A DNA stretch of 64,000 nt from contig ONLW01000008.1 in the NCBI GenBank assembly GCA_900318835.1, positions 1 to 64,000 of the forward strand, written 5' to 3'. The translations under genes were made by a program, and so were the position numbers. The notes under the pieces were generated by a model, which did not search any database, was not told the DNA's origin, and saw only the letters and a list, made by a program, of their open reading frames with translations. Shown piece by piece: positions 18,096-26,259 of this stretch. The first letter of the stretch is position 1, and every line of letters begins with the position of its first letter. The stretch comes from an uncultured Bacteroidales bacterium. GTDB taxonomy: Bacteria > Bacteroidota > Bacteroidia > Bacteroidales > P3.

Positions 18096-18960
18096 CCAAT
18101 TTCACTAAATATTGTCCGTATTGGTTCTTAAGCATGGGCTGCGCCACACGGCGCACATCGTCGGCCGAAAGCCACCCCTGCTCGTAGCCAATGCTCTCGA
18201 GGCAGGCCACCTTCAGGCCCTGACGTTTCTCGATGACCTCGATAAAGGTCGAAGCCTCGGCCAGCGAATCGTGGGTGCCGGTGTCGAGCCAAGCGAAACC
18301 GCGTCCCATAAGTTGCACGTTGAGCTCACCGTCTTTAAGGAATTCCTGATTGACAGAGGTGATCTCCAATTCGCCACGGGCGCTGGGCTTGATACTCTTG
18401 GCCACTTCAACCACCTTGTTGGGGTAGAAATAAAGACCCACCACGGCATAATTGCTCTTGGGTTCCTTGGGTTTCTCCTCGATGGAGAGCACACGGCCGT
18501 TCTCGTCGAACTCAGCCACACCGTAGCGCTCAGGGTCAGCCACCCAGTAGCCAAAGACCGTGGCCTTCTTGTCCTGCTCGGCCGAAGCCACTGCCGTACG
18601 CAGCATCTTGCTCAATCCATTGCCATGGAAAATATTGTCTCCCAGCACCAAACACGCCGAATCGTCACCAATAAATTCCTCGCCAATGATGAAAGCCTGC
18701 GCCAAACCGTCGGGAGAGGGCTGCTCGGCATAAGAGAAATGCACACCGAAGTCGCTACCGTCGCCCAGCAGGCGGCGAAATCCCGGCAAGTCGTGCGGGG
18801 TGGAGATGATAAGTATGTCGCGGATGCCGGCTAGCATCAGCACCGAGATGGGATAGTACACCATCGGCTTGTCATAAATGGGCAGCAACTGCTTGCTGAC
18901 ACCCTTGGTAATAGGGTATAAACGTGTGCCGGAACCTCCGGCCAGTACAATGCCTTTCAT
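18076..18960 (-). CDS. rfbA: glucose-1-phosphate thymidylyltransferase RfbA
   Basis: 294 residues, normal length. It has the nucleotidyltransferase motif [20 protein letters not shown] and the [17 protein letters not shown] signature of RmlA. It makes dTDP-glucose from dTTP and glucose-1-phosphate. First gene of the minus-strand sugar operon. The expected next enzyme, RfbB (4,6-dehydratase), is not encoded in this window. Confidence 0.95.
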   Translation of the reverse strand: MKGIVLAGGSGTRLYPITKGVSKQLLPIYDKPMVYYPISVLMLAGIRDILIISTPHDLPGFRRLLGDGSDFGVHFSYAEQPSPDGLAQAFIIGEEFIGDDSACLVLGDNIFHGNGLSKMLRTAVASAEQDKKATVFGYWVADPERYGVAEFDENGRVLSIEEKPKEPKSNYAVVGLYFYPNKVVEVAKSIKPSARGELEITSVNQEFLKDGELNVQLMGRGFAWLDTGTHDSLAEASTFIEVIEKRQGLKVACLESIGYEQGWLSADDVRRVAQPMLKNQYGQYLVKLVDNERD

Positions 18961-19048
18961 TCTTTTTCCTTTTTCCTATATTAAAATAAGCCCAGTCCAA
19001 ACTCATACACAAACACTTACAATTTACGTCACATGGAGGCTGGAAATG

Positions 19049-19056
19049 CAAATTTA
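19049..19056 (-). promoter_or_regulatory. possible -7 element TAAATTTG of the rfbA operon
   Basis: On the minus strand TAAATTTG fits TAnnTTTG and lies 89 bases before the rfbA start. No clear TTTG -33 box at 19 bases, so this is a weak call. Confidence 0.4.
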
Positions 19057-19150
19057 CATAAATTTTCCGAATAATGCACCCCGAACCCAAAATTATTTTA
19101 CAAACCCAGAAAAACCTCCGTACGGAAACACTGGTATTCAGCATTTCACC

Positions 19151-19216
19151 GTCAGTTGTCCGTTAGTTGTCCGATGTTTTATTGGACAACTAACGGACAA
19201 ATAACGGACAACGAAT
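19151..19216. repeat. 11-bp phased inverted element between divergent polysaccharide operons
   Basis: Six exact 11-base steps: GTCAGTTGTCC, GTTAGTTGTCC, a central GATGTTTTATT, then GGACAACTAAC, GGACAAATAAC and GGACAACGAAT. The inner arms (19156-19172 and 19184-19200) are a perfect 17-bp inverted repeat with an 11-base loop. It has the same architecture as the CTACCAAC family but a different word. It sits between the rfbA operon and the promoter at 19293, so it may be a regulatory site for both. Apart from the two promoters, the remaining gap 18961-19336 shows nothing else clear. Confidence 0.8.
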
Positions 19217-19292
19217 GTACAACAGAGAGACCAGACAGGGGAAGCCTGAGAGTGCCTCGCGGATTTTTTTTCCCATATATAAAAAAAAGTTG

Positions 19293-19300
19293 TATCTTTG
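19293..19300 (+). promoter_or_regulatory. -7 element TATCTTTG of the SLBB export operon
   Basis: Good TAnnTTTG match, 36 bases before the ATG at 19337, followed by CAG as often seen at Bacteroidetes starts. The -33 position is a T-run (19264-19271). Confidence 0.7.
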
Positions 19301-19336
19301 CAGTTCAATATCGTATACTAGAAAACATACAACATA

Positions 19337-22300
19337 ATGAAAAAGACGTTATTACTGGCTTTAATGTTCTTTGCGCTTCCCTTAGTGTCGCTGGCGCAGA
19401 GCCCCAACATGATGGCAATGGCCCGTGCCGAACTGCAGAAACGAGGGCTTGAAGAAACCGAAGTACGTGCCCGCCTGTTGCAAGAAGGCATCGACGTGGA
19501 CAACATTTCCCCCACCGAATATGCCAACTATCAGGATCGCGTCACCTCCATCCTGAACAAGATGCAGGCCGAGAAGGCTGCCGCCAAGGCGACCCTCACC
19601 GAAGCCACCCCCGCCGCTGCCGCCACCGAAGTCTCCAATATCTCGACTGCCACTTCGACCGCCTCCGGCACAGCGCTTATCGCCACTGCCGCCAGCGAGG
19701 CCCAATCCCCCAACGATTTCCCGCAAACAACCGCGGGTGAGGCTGCCGCTGAGGAAGCTTTGGAAGAAACCCTGAAAGAGAACCATGTCTCCAAAACTGC
19801 TGGCGACGACATCTATGGTCACTCCCTCTTCACTGGCACCTCGATGGATGTGTTCCGCACCACCGACGGAGCCCAAGCCCCTGACACCTACGTACTCGGT
19901 GAAGGTGACGAGATACACATCTCCATTTTCGGTTCATCGCAAACCGAAATACACCAACGCATTGCAGCCGACGGCTCCATCCAGCCTGCCGGTTCCTCCA
20001 AGATATTCCTCAAAGGAATGACCCTGGCCCAAGGACGCATGGCCATCCAGAACAAGCTGAGCCAGCACTACTCCTTCCGCCCCGACCAGATTGCCGTCAC
20101 CATTACCACCGCCCGCACCGTGAGAGTGAGCATCTATGGTGAGGTGGGCGTGCAGGGAGGTTTCACCCTCAGTGCCCTCAACACCGCTTTCAACGCCCTG
20201 GCTGCCGCTGGTGGTCCCACCGCCATCGGTTCTATCCGCAACATCATGCGCTCCCGTGGCACCAAGACCGATCGCCTTGACCTCTATCAATACATGACCG
20301 GCAAGAGCAAGGACATGCTGTTCGACCTCCAGAATGGCGACGTAATCTTCGTTCCTGTGGCCAACAACATCGTGAGTATCGAAGGCGCAGTCCGCCGCCC
20401 CATGCGTTACGAAATGATTGATGGCGAGAGCCTCAAAGACCTCATCGAATACGCCGGTGGCCCCACCTACGATGTCTACCCCGACTTCGTCCAGATTGAA
20501 CGCCGCGAAAATGACGAAATCAAATATCTGGAATACAACCTTGACAAGGTTCTCTCCGGCAAAGATGTTGTCACCCTGAAGGGTGGTGATGTGGTCCGCA
20601 TCAAGAATTCCAACCGCCCAATGGAGAACTATGTTGCCATCCGCGGTGATGTCTACTATGGTGGCAATTTCGACCTGCGCCAGAACAGCAGCCTCATCAA
20701 ACTTCTGGAGAAAGTGCAGCCCCGCTACACAGCCCGCAGAGATTATGTCTATGTGGAGCGCACCAGCCCCGATGAGACCGTCGAGTTCCTCACCATTCCC
20801 TTCCCTGGCGAAAACGGCAATCCCGACTTTACGCTGCAAGCCCGCGATGTCGTCACTGTTCTTGCTCAGGACAGCTACCTCGAGAAATGGGACATTGCTG
20901 TCTCCGGTGAGGTCCGTCATCCCTTCACCCGCACTTTCGGCCTTAACGACCAGATGACCCTCGGCCAAGCCATTGAATATGCTGGCGGTGCCACCCACAC
21001 GGCCCGCACCGACTATGTCTATGTGGAGCGTACCCGTCCCGACTTAACCGTCGAGGTTCTCACCCTCCCCTACCCCTCCGACAACAATGATGCCGCCAAC
21101 TTCCAGCTGCAAGCCAAGGACAGAGTGCGTGTGCTCAGCCTCGCCTCCTTCCGCGATGAGGACGAGATCTCCGTCAGCGGCCAAGTTCGCGAACCTTTCA
21201 CCCGCACTTTCGGCCTCAACGACCGCATGACAGTGGCACAAGCCATTGAATATGCCCACGGTCTCAAGCAGAGCGTATTCCCCGTGGCCTACATTGTCCG
21301 TCGCGACCTCACCAATCCCGTCAAGCGTCAGTACATCCGTGTCGACCTCGACAAAGATGGCGAGACCCTGCTGCAACCTGGTGACCGTCTGAACATCTAC
21401 GACAACACCACCTACACCAACGTGGGCGAGGTGCGTGTTAGCGGTGCCGTAAAGAACCCCATGGGCACCACCTACGACCCCTCCCTCACGCTGCACGACC
21501 TGTTGATGATGGCCGGTGGCTTCGCTGTGGGAGCCGCCTACGACCGCGTGGAAGTGTTCCGTCTCAATATTGATAAAAAGAAAGAAGTCGAACTGGAGCT
21601 CCTCACCCTCACCGTCGACGAGAACTACAATATCGTCGAAACCAAGAAATCCCCCAAAGACTTCCAGCTGCAGCCCTTTGACCACGTCGTGGTACGTATG
21701 ACCCCCAACTACACAACAGGGCGCTATGTCGAGGTGAACGGCCGTGTGAGATATCCCGGCACATATGTCCTCGAGGACAATGAGACCCAGCTCTGGCAAA
21801 TCATCAAGAAGGCCGGTGGCCTCCTCGACGATGCCGAACCCCACTCCATCCTTTTCCGCACCAAAGGCCGCTTCAACGGCAACATCGCCATCAACCTCGA
21901 CAAGGTGAAGAAGCGCAAAGGCAACATGAAAAACAACCCCATCCTGATGGACGGCGACGTCATCACCATCCCTCGTCGCGAGAATACGGTGGTTATCCGT
22001 GAGACTGGTACCCGCATGGCTCAGTATGTGCCGGCCGAGTTCGCCTCCACCCAGAAGAACATCGTCTACCACGGTTCGCATACCGCCGCTTGGTATATCA
22101 AACATTTTGCCGGTGGATTTGATAAGAATGCCGACCGCAGAAGTGTCACCGTCACCCTGCCCAACAATGAAACCAAAGCCACCCGTCGCTTCCTATTCTT
22201 CCGCCGCACCCCCAAAGTAGAGCCCGGTAGCGTCATCACTGTGCGTATGGATGCGAAAAAGATTGAGAAGGAATCGCAGCCCAAAGAAAAGGTCGACTGG

Positions 22301-22393
22301 GGCGCAGAGATTTCAAAGATGCTGAGCTCGGTCACCTCAATCATGTCTGTCATTCTCCTTGTCAACAGTTTTAGCAAATTAAACAACAACTAA
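19337..22393 (+). CDS. large SLBB-domain polysaccharide export protein (Wza-related)
   Basis: 1018 residues. A signal peptide (ends SLAQ, residue 21) and an Ala/Thr-rich low-complexity stretch (about 75-150) come before the polysaccharide-export domain (YVLGEGDEIHISIFG, about 181-195) and at least five SLBB modules to about residue 880. Two neighbouring modules are near-copies at about 90-residue spacing (PFTRTFGLND twice, DYVYVERT twice), pointing to recent tandem duplication. One membrane segment close to the C-terminus (about 995-1013) is unusual for classic Wza. It probably forms the periplasmic/outer-membrane conduit for an exopolysaccharide. The Wzz-like gene follows 8 bases later. Confidence 0.85.
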   Translation: MKKTLLLALMFFALPLVSLAQSPNMMAMARAELQKRGLEETEVRARLLQEGIDVDNISPTEYANYQDRVTSILNKMQAEKAAAKATLTEATPAAAATEVSNISTATSTASGTALIATAASEAQSPNDFPQTTAGEAAAEEALEETLKENHVSKTAGDDIYGHSLFTGTSMDVFRTTDGAQAPDTYVLGEGDEIHISIFGSSQTEIHQRIAADGSIQPAGSSKIFLKGMTLAQGRMAIQNKLSQHYSFRPDQIAVTITTARTVRVSIYGEVGVQGGFTLSALNTAFNALAAAGGPTAIGSIRNIMRSRGTKTDRLDLYQYMTGKSKDMLFDLQNGDVIFVPVANNIVSIEGAVRRPMRYEMIDGESLKDLIEYAGGPTYDVYPDFVQIERRENDEIKYLEYNLDKVLSGKDVVTLKGGDVVRIKNSNRPMENYVAIRGDVYYGGNFDLRQNSSLIKLLEKVQPRYTARRDYVYVERTSPDETVEFLTIPFPGENGNPDFTLQARDVVTVLAQDSYLEKWDIAVSGEVRHPFTRTFGLNDQMTLGQAIEYAGGATHTARTDYVYVERTRPDLTVEVLTLPYPSDNNDAANFQLQAKDRVRVLSLASFRDEDEISVSGQVREPFTRTFGLNDRMTVAQAIEYAHGLKQSVFPVAYIVRRDLTNPVKRQYIRVDLDKDGETLLQPGDRLNIYDNTTYTNVGEVRVSGAVKNPMGTTYDPSLTLHDLLMMAGGFAVGAAYDRVEVFRLNIDKKKEVELELLTLTVDENYNIVETKKSPKDFQLQPFDHVVVRMTPNYTTGRYVEVNGRVRYPGTYVLEDNETQLWQIIKKAGGLLDDAEPHSILFRTKGRFNGNIAINLDKVKKRKGNMKNNPILMDGDVITIPRRENTVVIRETGTRMAQYVPAEFASTQKNIVYHGSHTAAWYIKHFAGGFDKNADRRSVTVTLPNNETKATRRFLFFRRTPKVEPGSVITVRMDAKKIEKESQPKEKVDWGAEISKMLSSVTSIMSVILLVNSFSKLNNN

Positions 22394-22401
22394 CCACACG
22401 T

Positions 22402-23577
22402 ATGGAAGAAAATATCAACAAAGCCAACACTCCCGACGAGGAGAAGGAAGGCCTTGATATCATGGCCATGGTGCGTAGCCTGTGGGACGGTCGCAAGACT
22501 ATTTTCATCACCCTGGGCATTTTCTTTGCCTTGGGACTCATTGCCGCCTTGACAATGAAACGCACCTATACAGTCCAAACCGTGATGGTGCCCCAGATGG
22601 GAAACGATGCAAAATCAGGCCTGGGTGGTTTGGCAGCACTGGCAGGCTTCGACTTGGGCGCCACTAACAACAATGGTGAGCTCTCGCCCCTCGTCTACCC
22701 GCAGATAGTGAACAGCACGCCCTTCCGTCTCAGTATGATGCACACCCCGCTGCACTACCAAAAGTCAGACACTCTCATCAGTATGTTCGACTATGCTATG
22801 TCCGACTACGAAAAGCCCTCCGTGTTCTCCTACATACTGAAATACACCATTGGTCTGCCGGGTGTCATTATCGGTTCGCTCCGCAGCAAGCCGGAGGAGA
22901 TTGTATACCCCAACGCGAACAGCAGAAAAGATGAGAAAGACTTTCGGCCGATAGTGGTAAGCCTTGATGAACAGCAGATGTTGGAGAAAATGGGTCAAGT
23001 CATCTCGCTCAATGTTGACAAGAAGGAAGGTTACATCACCCTTACCGTCAATGGCTCCGAACCCGTGCAGACAGCCGAACTTGCCCTGAGAGCCCAAAAG
23101 TTGCTTGAGACCGAGATAACACGCTTCCGCACCGAGAAATCGCAGAGCGAATTAGATTATATCCAGGCCCGTTACGACGAGGCCAAAGCCGAAGCCGACC
23201 GCTATCAGTCGGCTTGGGCCTCGACAACCGACCGCTCTCAGTTCCTGACCACAACGAGTGCCACTATCAGCAAAGCCCGCCTGCAAACGAAGTTCAACGT
23301 CGCCAACAGCGTCTTCATGGAGATGGCCAAGCAATTGGAACAAGCCAAGATGAAAGTCAAAAAGGACACCCCGACATTCTCCATCATCCAGCCTGTCACC
23401 CTTCCCACCAAGCCCTCCAATAGCCGTGCCAAGACCCTCATCGTCTGGCTCTTCCTTGGAGGTGTTATAGGTTGCGGAATCGTACTCGGCAAAGGCTACT
23501 GGCCCAAGGCAAAAGCCATGTTCAAGAAACCTGAGATCGAGGAAAAAGAAAAGAAAACAGAAGAAGAGAAAAAGTAA
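22402..23577 (+). CDS. Wzz-like chain-length determinant protein
   Basis: 391 residues. There is an N-terminal membrane helix (about 34-52), a periplasmic Wzz domain with predicted long coiled helices (about 195-310), the PxxPxxP-like TLPTKPSNSRAK before a second helix (about 340-362), and a charged Lys/Glu-rich cytoplasmic tail. No ATPase domain is fused, unlike the Wzc protein at 51824. It likely pairs with the SLBB protein just upstream to set chain length or build the export channel. Confidence 0.85.
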   Translation: MEENINKANTPDEEKEGLDIMAMVRSLWDGRKTIFITLGIFFALGLIAALTMKRTYTVQTVMVPQMGNDAKSGLGGLAALAGFDLGATNNNGELSPLVYPQIVNSTPFRLSMMHTPLHYQKSDTLISMFDYAMSDYEKPSVFSYILKYTIGLPGVIIGSLRSKPEEIVYPNANSRKDEKDFRPIVVSLDEQQMLEKMGQVISLNVDKKEGYITLTVNGSEPVQTAELALRAQKLLETEITRFRTEKSQSELDYIQARYDEAKAEADRYQSAWASTTDRSQFLTTTSATISKARLQTKFNVANSVFMEMAKQLEQAKMKVKKDTPTFSIIQPVTLPTKPSNSRAKTLIVWLFLGGVIGCGIVLGKGYWPKAKAMFKKPEIEEKEKKTEEEKK

Positions 23578-23580
23578 GTC

Positions 23581-24588
23581 GTGCCTTTCGTCCGCGATAT
23601 ATTACATTATAACAGTCTTTCCATCGTAGGTCTTGAAAAGAATACCGGAAAGACTGTTTGCCTTAATTATATATTGAATAGGCTCAACGACATGGGAGTG
23701 CATGTCGGAGTCACCTCCATCGGAGTCGACGGAGAGCAGGTGGACGCCGTCTTCGCCACCGCCAAGCCCGAGATCACCCTCTTCCGTGGCACCCATTTCA
23801 TCACCTCCGAAAAGCACTACCTCGTCCGGCAGGCCGTCAGCAAGCTGGTGGCCGTCGACAGTCAGCGCACCTCGCTCGGCCCACTGGTCACGGCCGAGGT
23901 GCTCATCCAAGGAAAAGTTCTCCTTTCGGGAGCTGCCACCACAGCAGTGCTCAAGCGACAGATACAAGGCTTTAGCCACCTGGGTGTCGACCTCTCCATC
24001 GTCGACGGCGCACTCTCGCGCCTCAGCCTGGCCTCTCCCACCGTCACCGAGGCCATGATCCTCGCCACTGGTGCCGCTGTATCGGCCAATGTCAAGCAAC
24101 TCATCGCCAAGACCAAGTTTCTCCACTCCCTCATCCTCCTCGACGAGGTGGGCGCCGCCTTGCGCGAGCGCCTCGTCACCATTCCCTCGGGACTCTGGGC
24201 CATCGATGACGAAGGCCAGCCACACGACCTCGGCATCGCCTCCGTCTTCCTCATCGACAAAGCCGAGAAAGACATCCTCCGCTTTGGCAAGACCCTCTTC
24301 GCCTCTGGCGCCGTGAGCGACCGCCTGCTCCGTATTCTCGCGGCGAAGGACAAGGGCATCACGCTGATAGCGCGCGACTTCACCAAATTCTTCCTCACTC
24401 CAGAAACCCATGTGGAATTCACCCGTCGCGGCGGACGCCTCATGGTCCTGCAGCGTTCCCGTCTTATCGCCGTCACACTCAACCCCACCTCGCCGCAAGG
24501 TTTCCTCTTGGACAGCAAATCCACCTGCGATGCCCTCAGCGACGCACTCCAAACCCCCGTCTACGACGTAAAAAAGATTGACCAATGA
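23581..24588 (+). CDS. kamB: KamB-like subunit of aminomutase reactivase
   Basis: 335 residues starting at GTG (23581), 3 bases after the Wzz gene. The N-terminal GLEKNTGKTVCLN (residues 17-29) is a P-loop-like motif. The rest resembles the protein encoded beside MutS-like KamC in lysine 5,6-aminomutase and ornithine 4,5-aminomutase gene clusters, where the pair is thought to reactivate the B12 enzyme. The stop overlaps the next gene's start by 4 bases. No aminomutase gene is in the window, so the role is inferred from family recognition only. Confidence 0.55.
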   Translation: MPFVRDILHYNSLSIVGLEKNTGKTVCLNYILNRLNDMGVHVGVTSIGVDGEQVDAVFATAKPEITLFRGTHFITSEKHYLVRQAVSKLVAVDSQRTSLGPLVTAEVLIQGKVLLSGAATTAVLKRQIQGFSHLGVDLSIVDGALSRLSLASPTVTEAMILATGAAVSANVKQLIAKTKFLHSLILLDEVGAALRERLVTIPSGLWAIDDEGQPHDLGIASVFLIDKAEKDILRFGKTLFASGAVSDRLLRILAAKDKGITLIARDFTKFFLTPETHVEFTRRGGRLMVLQRSRLIAVTLNPTSPQGFLLDSKSTCDALSDALQTPVYDVKKIDQ

Positions 24589-25970
24589 GAATCAAAGACC
24601 TGATAAAAAGCGACGCTGGTTTCCAGTTTGTCATCGACAACATGGAATTCATGTCCGCTGCCGGACGGCGCAAAATGCTGGACACCGAGTTCCTCACCGA
24701 CCCCACCGCACTGCAGACCGAATGGGACCGTTTAGAAAGCGCCATCCGGGCCGTCCGCGAATACAAATACAAGAAGCCCTACATCGAGCTGCGCCACTGC
24801 CTGATGTGTCTGCACGACCTTCAGGGCACCCTCGGCCACCTGGCCAACCACACCACCCTCAACGAAGTGGAACTCTTCGAAATCAAAAATCTCGCCCAAC
24901 TGGCTCAAACCGCCACCGGTGCCATAGCCGAGGTGGGGCTTGCTGATATGCTGCCCTTGCCCGACACTACAGAAGTATTCGCCATTCTCGACCCCGACCA
25001 CACAGGCATCGCCAACTTCTACATCTATGACAGTTACGACATCCGCCTCGCACCCCTGCGTCGCGAGCTCAACGGCCTGCAGACCTCCGGAGGCGATCCC
25101 GTGCGCATCAGCGAACTGCTGGCCGAACAGAGCGAGATACAGAACGAGGTCTGCATCCACCTCTCCGACCAACTTGTCCAGTGGACAGAGGTGCTTGTAA
25201 CCACCATGGAACAAATGGCCTATGCCGACTTCCTGCTGGCCAATGCCGAACTGGCCATCCAGTGGACGCTGACACGCCCGAAGCTGGGCGACCATATCGA
25301 ATACACCGACCTTTTCAACCCGCGCCTCAAGAAACGCAACGAGGAGATGCACCTGCGCTACCAGCCTGTCAGCATTGCGATCCGCCCCGGTGTATGCCTC
25401 GTCACCGGTGCCAACATGGCCGGCAAGACCGTATTGCTCAAGAGCATCGGCACCTCCCAGACAATGGCCCAGTGCGGCATGTATGTGCCGGCCAAAGAAG
25501 CCATGGTAAAGCTGGTTGAAGGCGTAGCCACCTCCATCGGCGACGACCAAGACGAGATGAACGGTCTTTCCTCCTACGCCTCCGAGATTATCAAAATCAG
25601 CAACATACTCTCCGACTGCCGTCAGCACGAGCTGCTGGTGCTCATCGACGAACCCGCCCGCACCACCAACCCCGTCGAGGGAAAAGCCCTAGTACAGGCC
25701 ATCATCAAGATTCTCGAACAGTGTCCATCGTTCACCCTCATCACCACCCACTACGGCCAGCTGGGTTCCACCTGCCGTCGCCTCAGGGTGAAGGGCTTCG
25801 TCGAGGACATGGACAACATCCCACTTACCCCGCAAAGCATCAACCGTTTCATCGACTACTCCCTCACCGAGGACCAAAGCGACAATGTGCCCCACGAGGC
25901 TCTCCGCATCGCCACCATCCTCCAGTGCGACCCTGAGATGATAGCCCTCGCGTCGGAACAGATACAATAA
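24585..25970 (+). CDS. kamC: MutS-like ATPase, KamC-type reactivase
   Basis: 461 residues, far shorter than mismatch-repair MutS (about 850). It keeps only the helical lever-like region (about 20-255) and the ABC ATPase: Walker A in GANMAGKTVLLKS (about 275-287), the SSYASEI signature-region equivalent, Walker B VLIDEPARTTNP, and the TTHYGQL His loop. There is no mismatch-recognition domain, so DNA repair is unlikely. The coupling to the KamB-like gene (4-base overlap) fits the lysine 5,6-aminomutase reactivase ATPase. A hairpin terminator follows at once. Confidence 0.65.
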   Translation: MRIKDLIKSDAGFQFVIDNMEFMSAAGRRKMLDTEFLTDPTALQTEWDRLESAIRAVREYKYKKPYIELRHCLMCLHDLQGTLGHLANHTTLNEVELFEIKNLAQLAQTATGAIAEVGLADMLPLPDTTEVFAILDPDHTGIANFYIYDSYDIRLAPLRRELNGLQTSGGDPVRISELLAEQSEIQNEVCIHLSDQLVQWTEVLVTTMEQMAYADFLLANAELAIQWTLTRPKLGDHIEYTDLFNPRLKKRNEEMHLRYQPVSIAIRPGVCLVTGANMAGKTVLLKSIGTSQTMAQCGMYVPAKEAMVKLVEGVATSIGDDQDEMNGLSSYASEIIKISNILSDCRQHELLVLIDEPARTTNPVEGKALVQAIIKILEQCPSFTLITTHYGQLGSTCRRLRVKGFVEDMDNIPLTPQSINRFIDYSLTEDQSDNVPHEALRIATILQCDPEMIALASEQIQ

Positions 25971-25971
25971 G

Positions 25972-26002
25972 AAAAAGGAGGCCTTATCAGTCTCCTTTTT
26001 TT
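25972..26002. terminator. bidirectional hairpin terminator
   Basis: AAAAAGGAG and CTCCTTTTTT arms around an 11-base loop, with A-run before and T-run after. It ends the SLBB-Wzz-Kam transcript and also stands just past the tRNA-Ser 3' end on the other strand. Confidence 0.85.
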
Positions 26003-26005
26003 CAG

Positions 26006-26093
26006 CGGAAAGGAGGGGATTCGAACCCCTGAAGCGCTGTTAACGCTTACTCGCTTTCCAGGCGGGCCTCTTCAACCACTCGAGCACCTTTCC
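26006..26093 (-). tRNA. tRNA-Ser (anticodon GGA)
   Basis: 88 nt on the minus strand. Acceptor GGAAAGG pairs with CCTTTCC plus discriminator G; the D arm contains GAGTGGTTGAAGAG, the anticodon loop is CTGGAAA, there is a long class II variable arm (AAGCG/CGCTT), and the T arm is GGGGTTCGAATCCCC. CCA is not encoded. The anticodon stem has one C-A mismatch (CCCGC against GCGAG). Confidence 0.95.
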
Positions 26094-26171
26094 ATTCTTC
26101 CTCTAACCAAATCATCCAAATCCTTCCGAATTTCAGTTTCTATCGATTTTTTCGGTTAGCGAAATCGGGTG

Positions 26172-26202
26172 CAAAAGTACAACTTTTTTTCGATATGACA
26201 AA
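26172..26202 (-). promoter_or_regulatory. promoter of tRNA-Ser
   Basis: On the minus strand TTTG (26199-26202), 19 bases, then TACTTTTG (26172-26179): an exact Bacteroidetes promoter layout pointing toward the tRNA. Confidence 0.7.
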
Positions 26203-26209
26203 AAAAATG

Positions 26210-26217
26210 TATCTTTG
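26210..26217 (+). promoter_or_regulatory. -7 element TATCTTTG of the M49-like peptidase gene
   Basis: TAnnTTTG match 42 bases before the ATG. Its T-rich -33 position (26184-26190) lies inside the divergent tRNA promoter. Confidence 0.7.
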
Positions 26218-26259
26218 TAGATTGAAACAATAAGCAAAAAACCTTAAAACATATTAATA

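Noticed and set aside
19151-19216. Invertible promoter (phase-variation) site
   Set aside because: The inverted arms enclose only 11 bases and no promoter; no recombinase gene is nearby.
19934-22105. Two long minus-strand frames of 353-354 codons
   Set aside because: Antisense shadows of the SLBB export gene with low-complexity Val/Gly/His-rich products.
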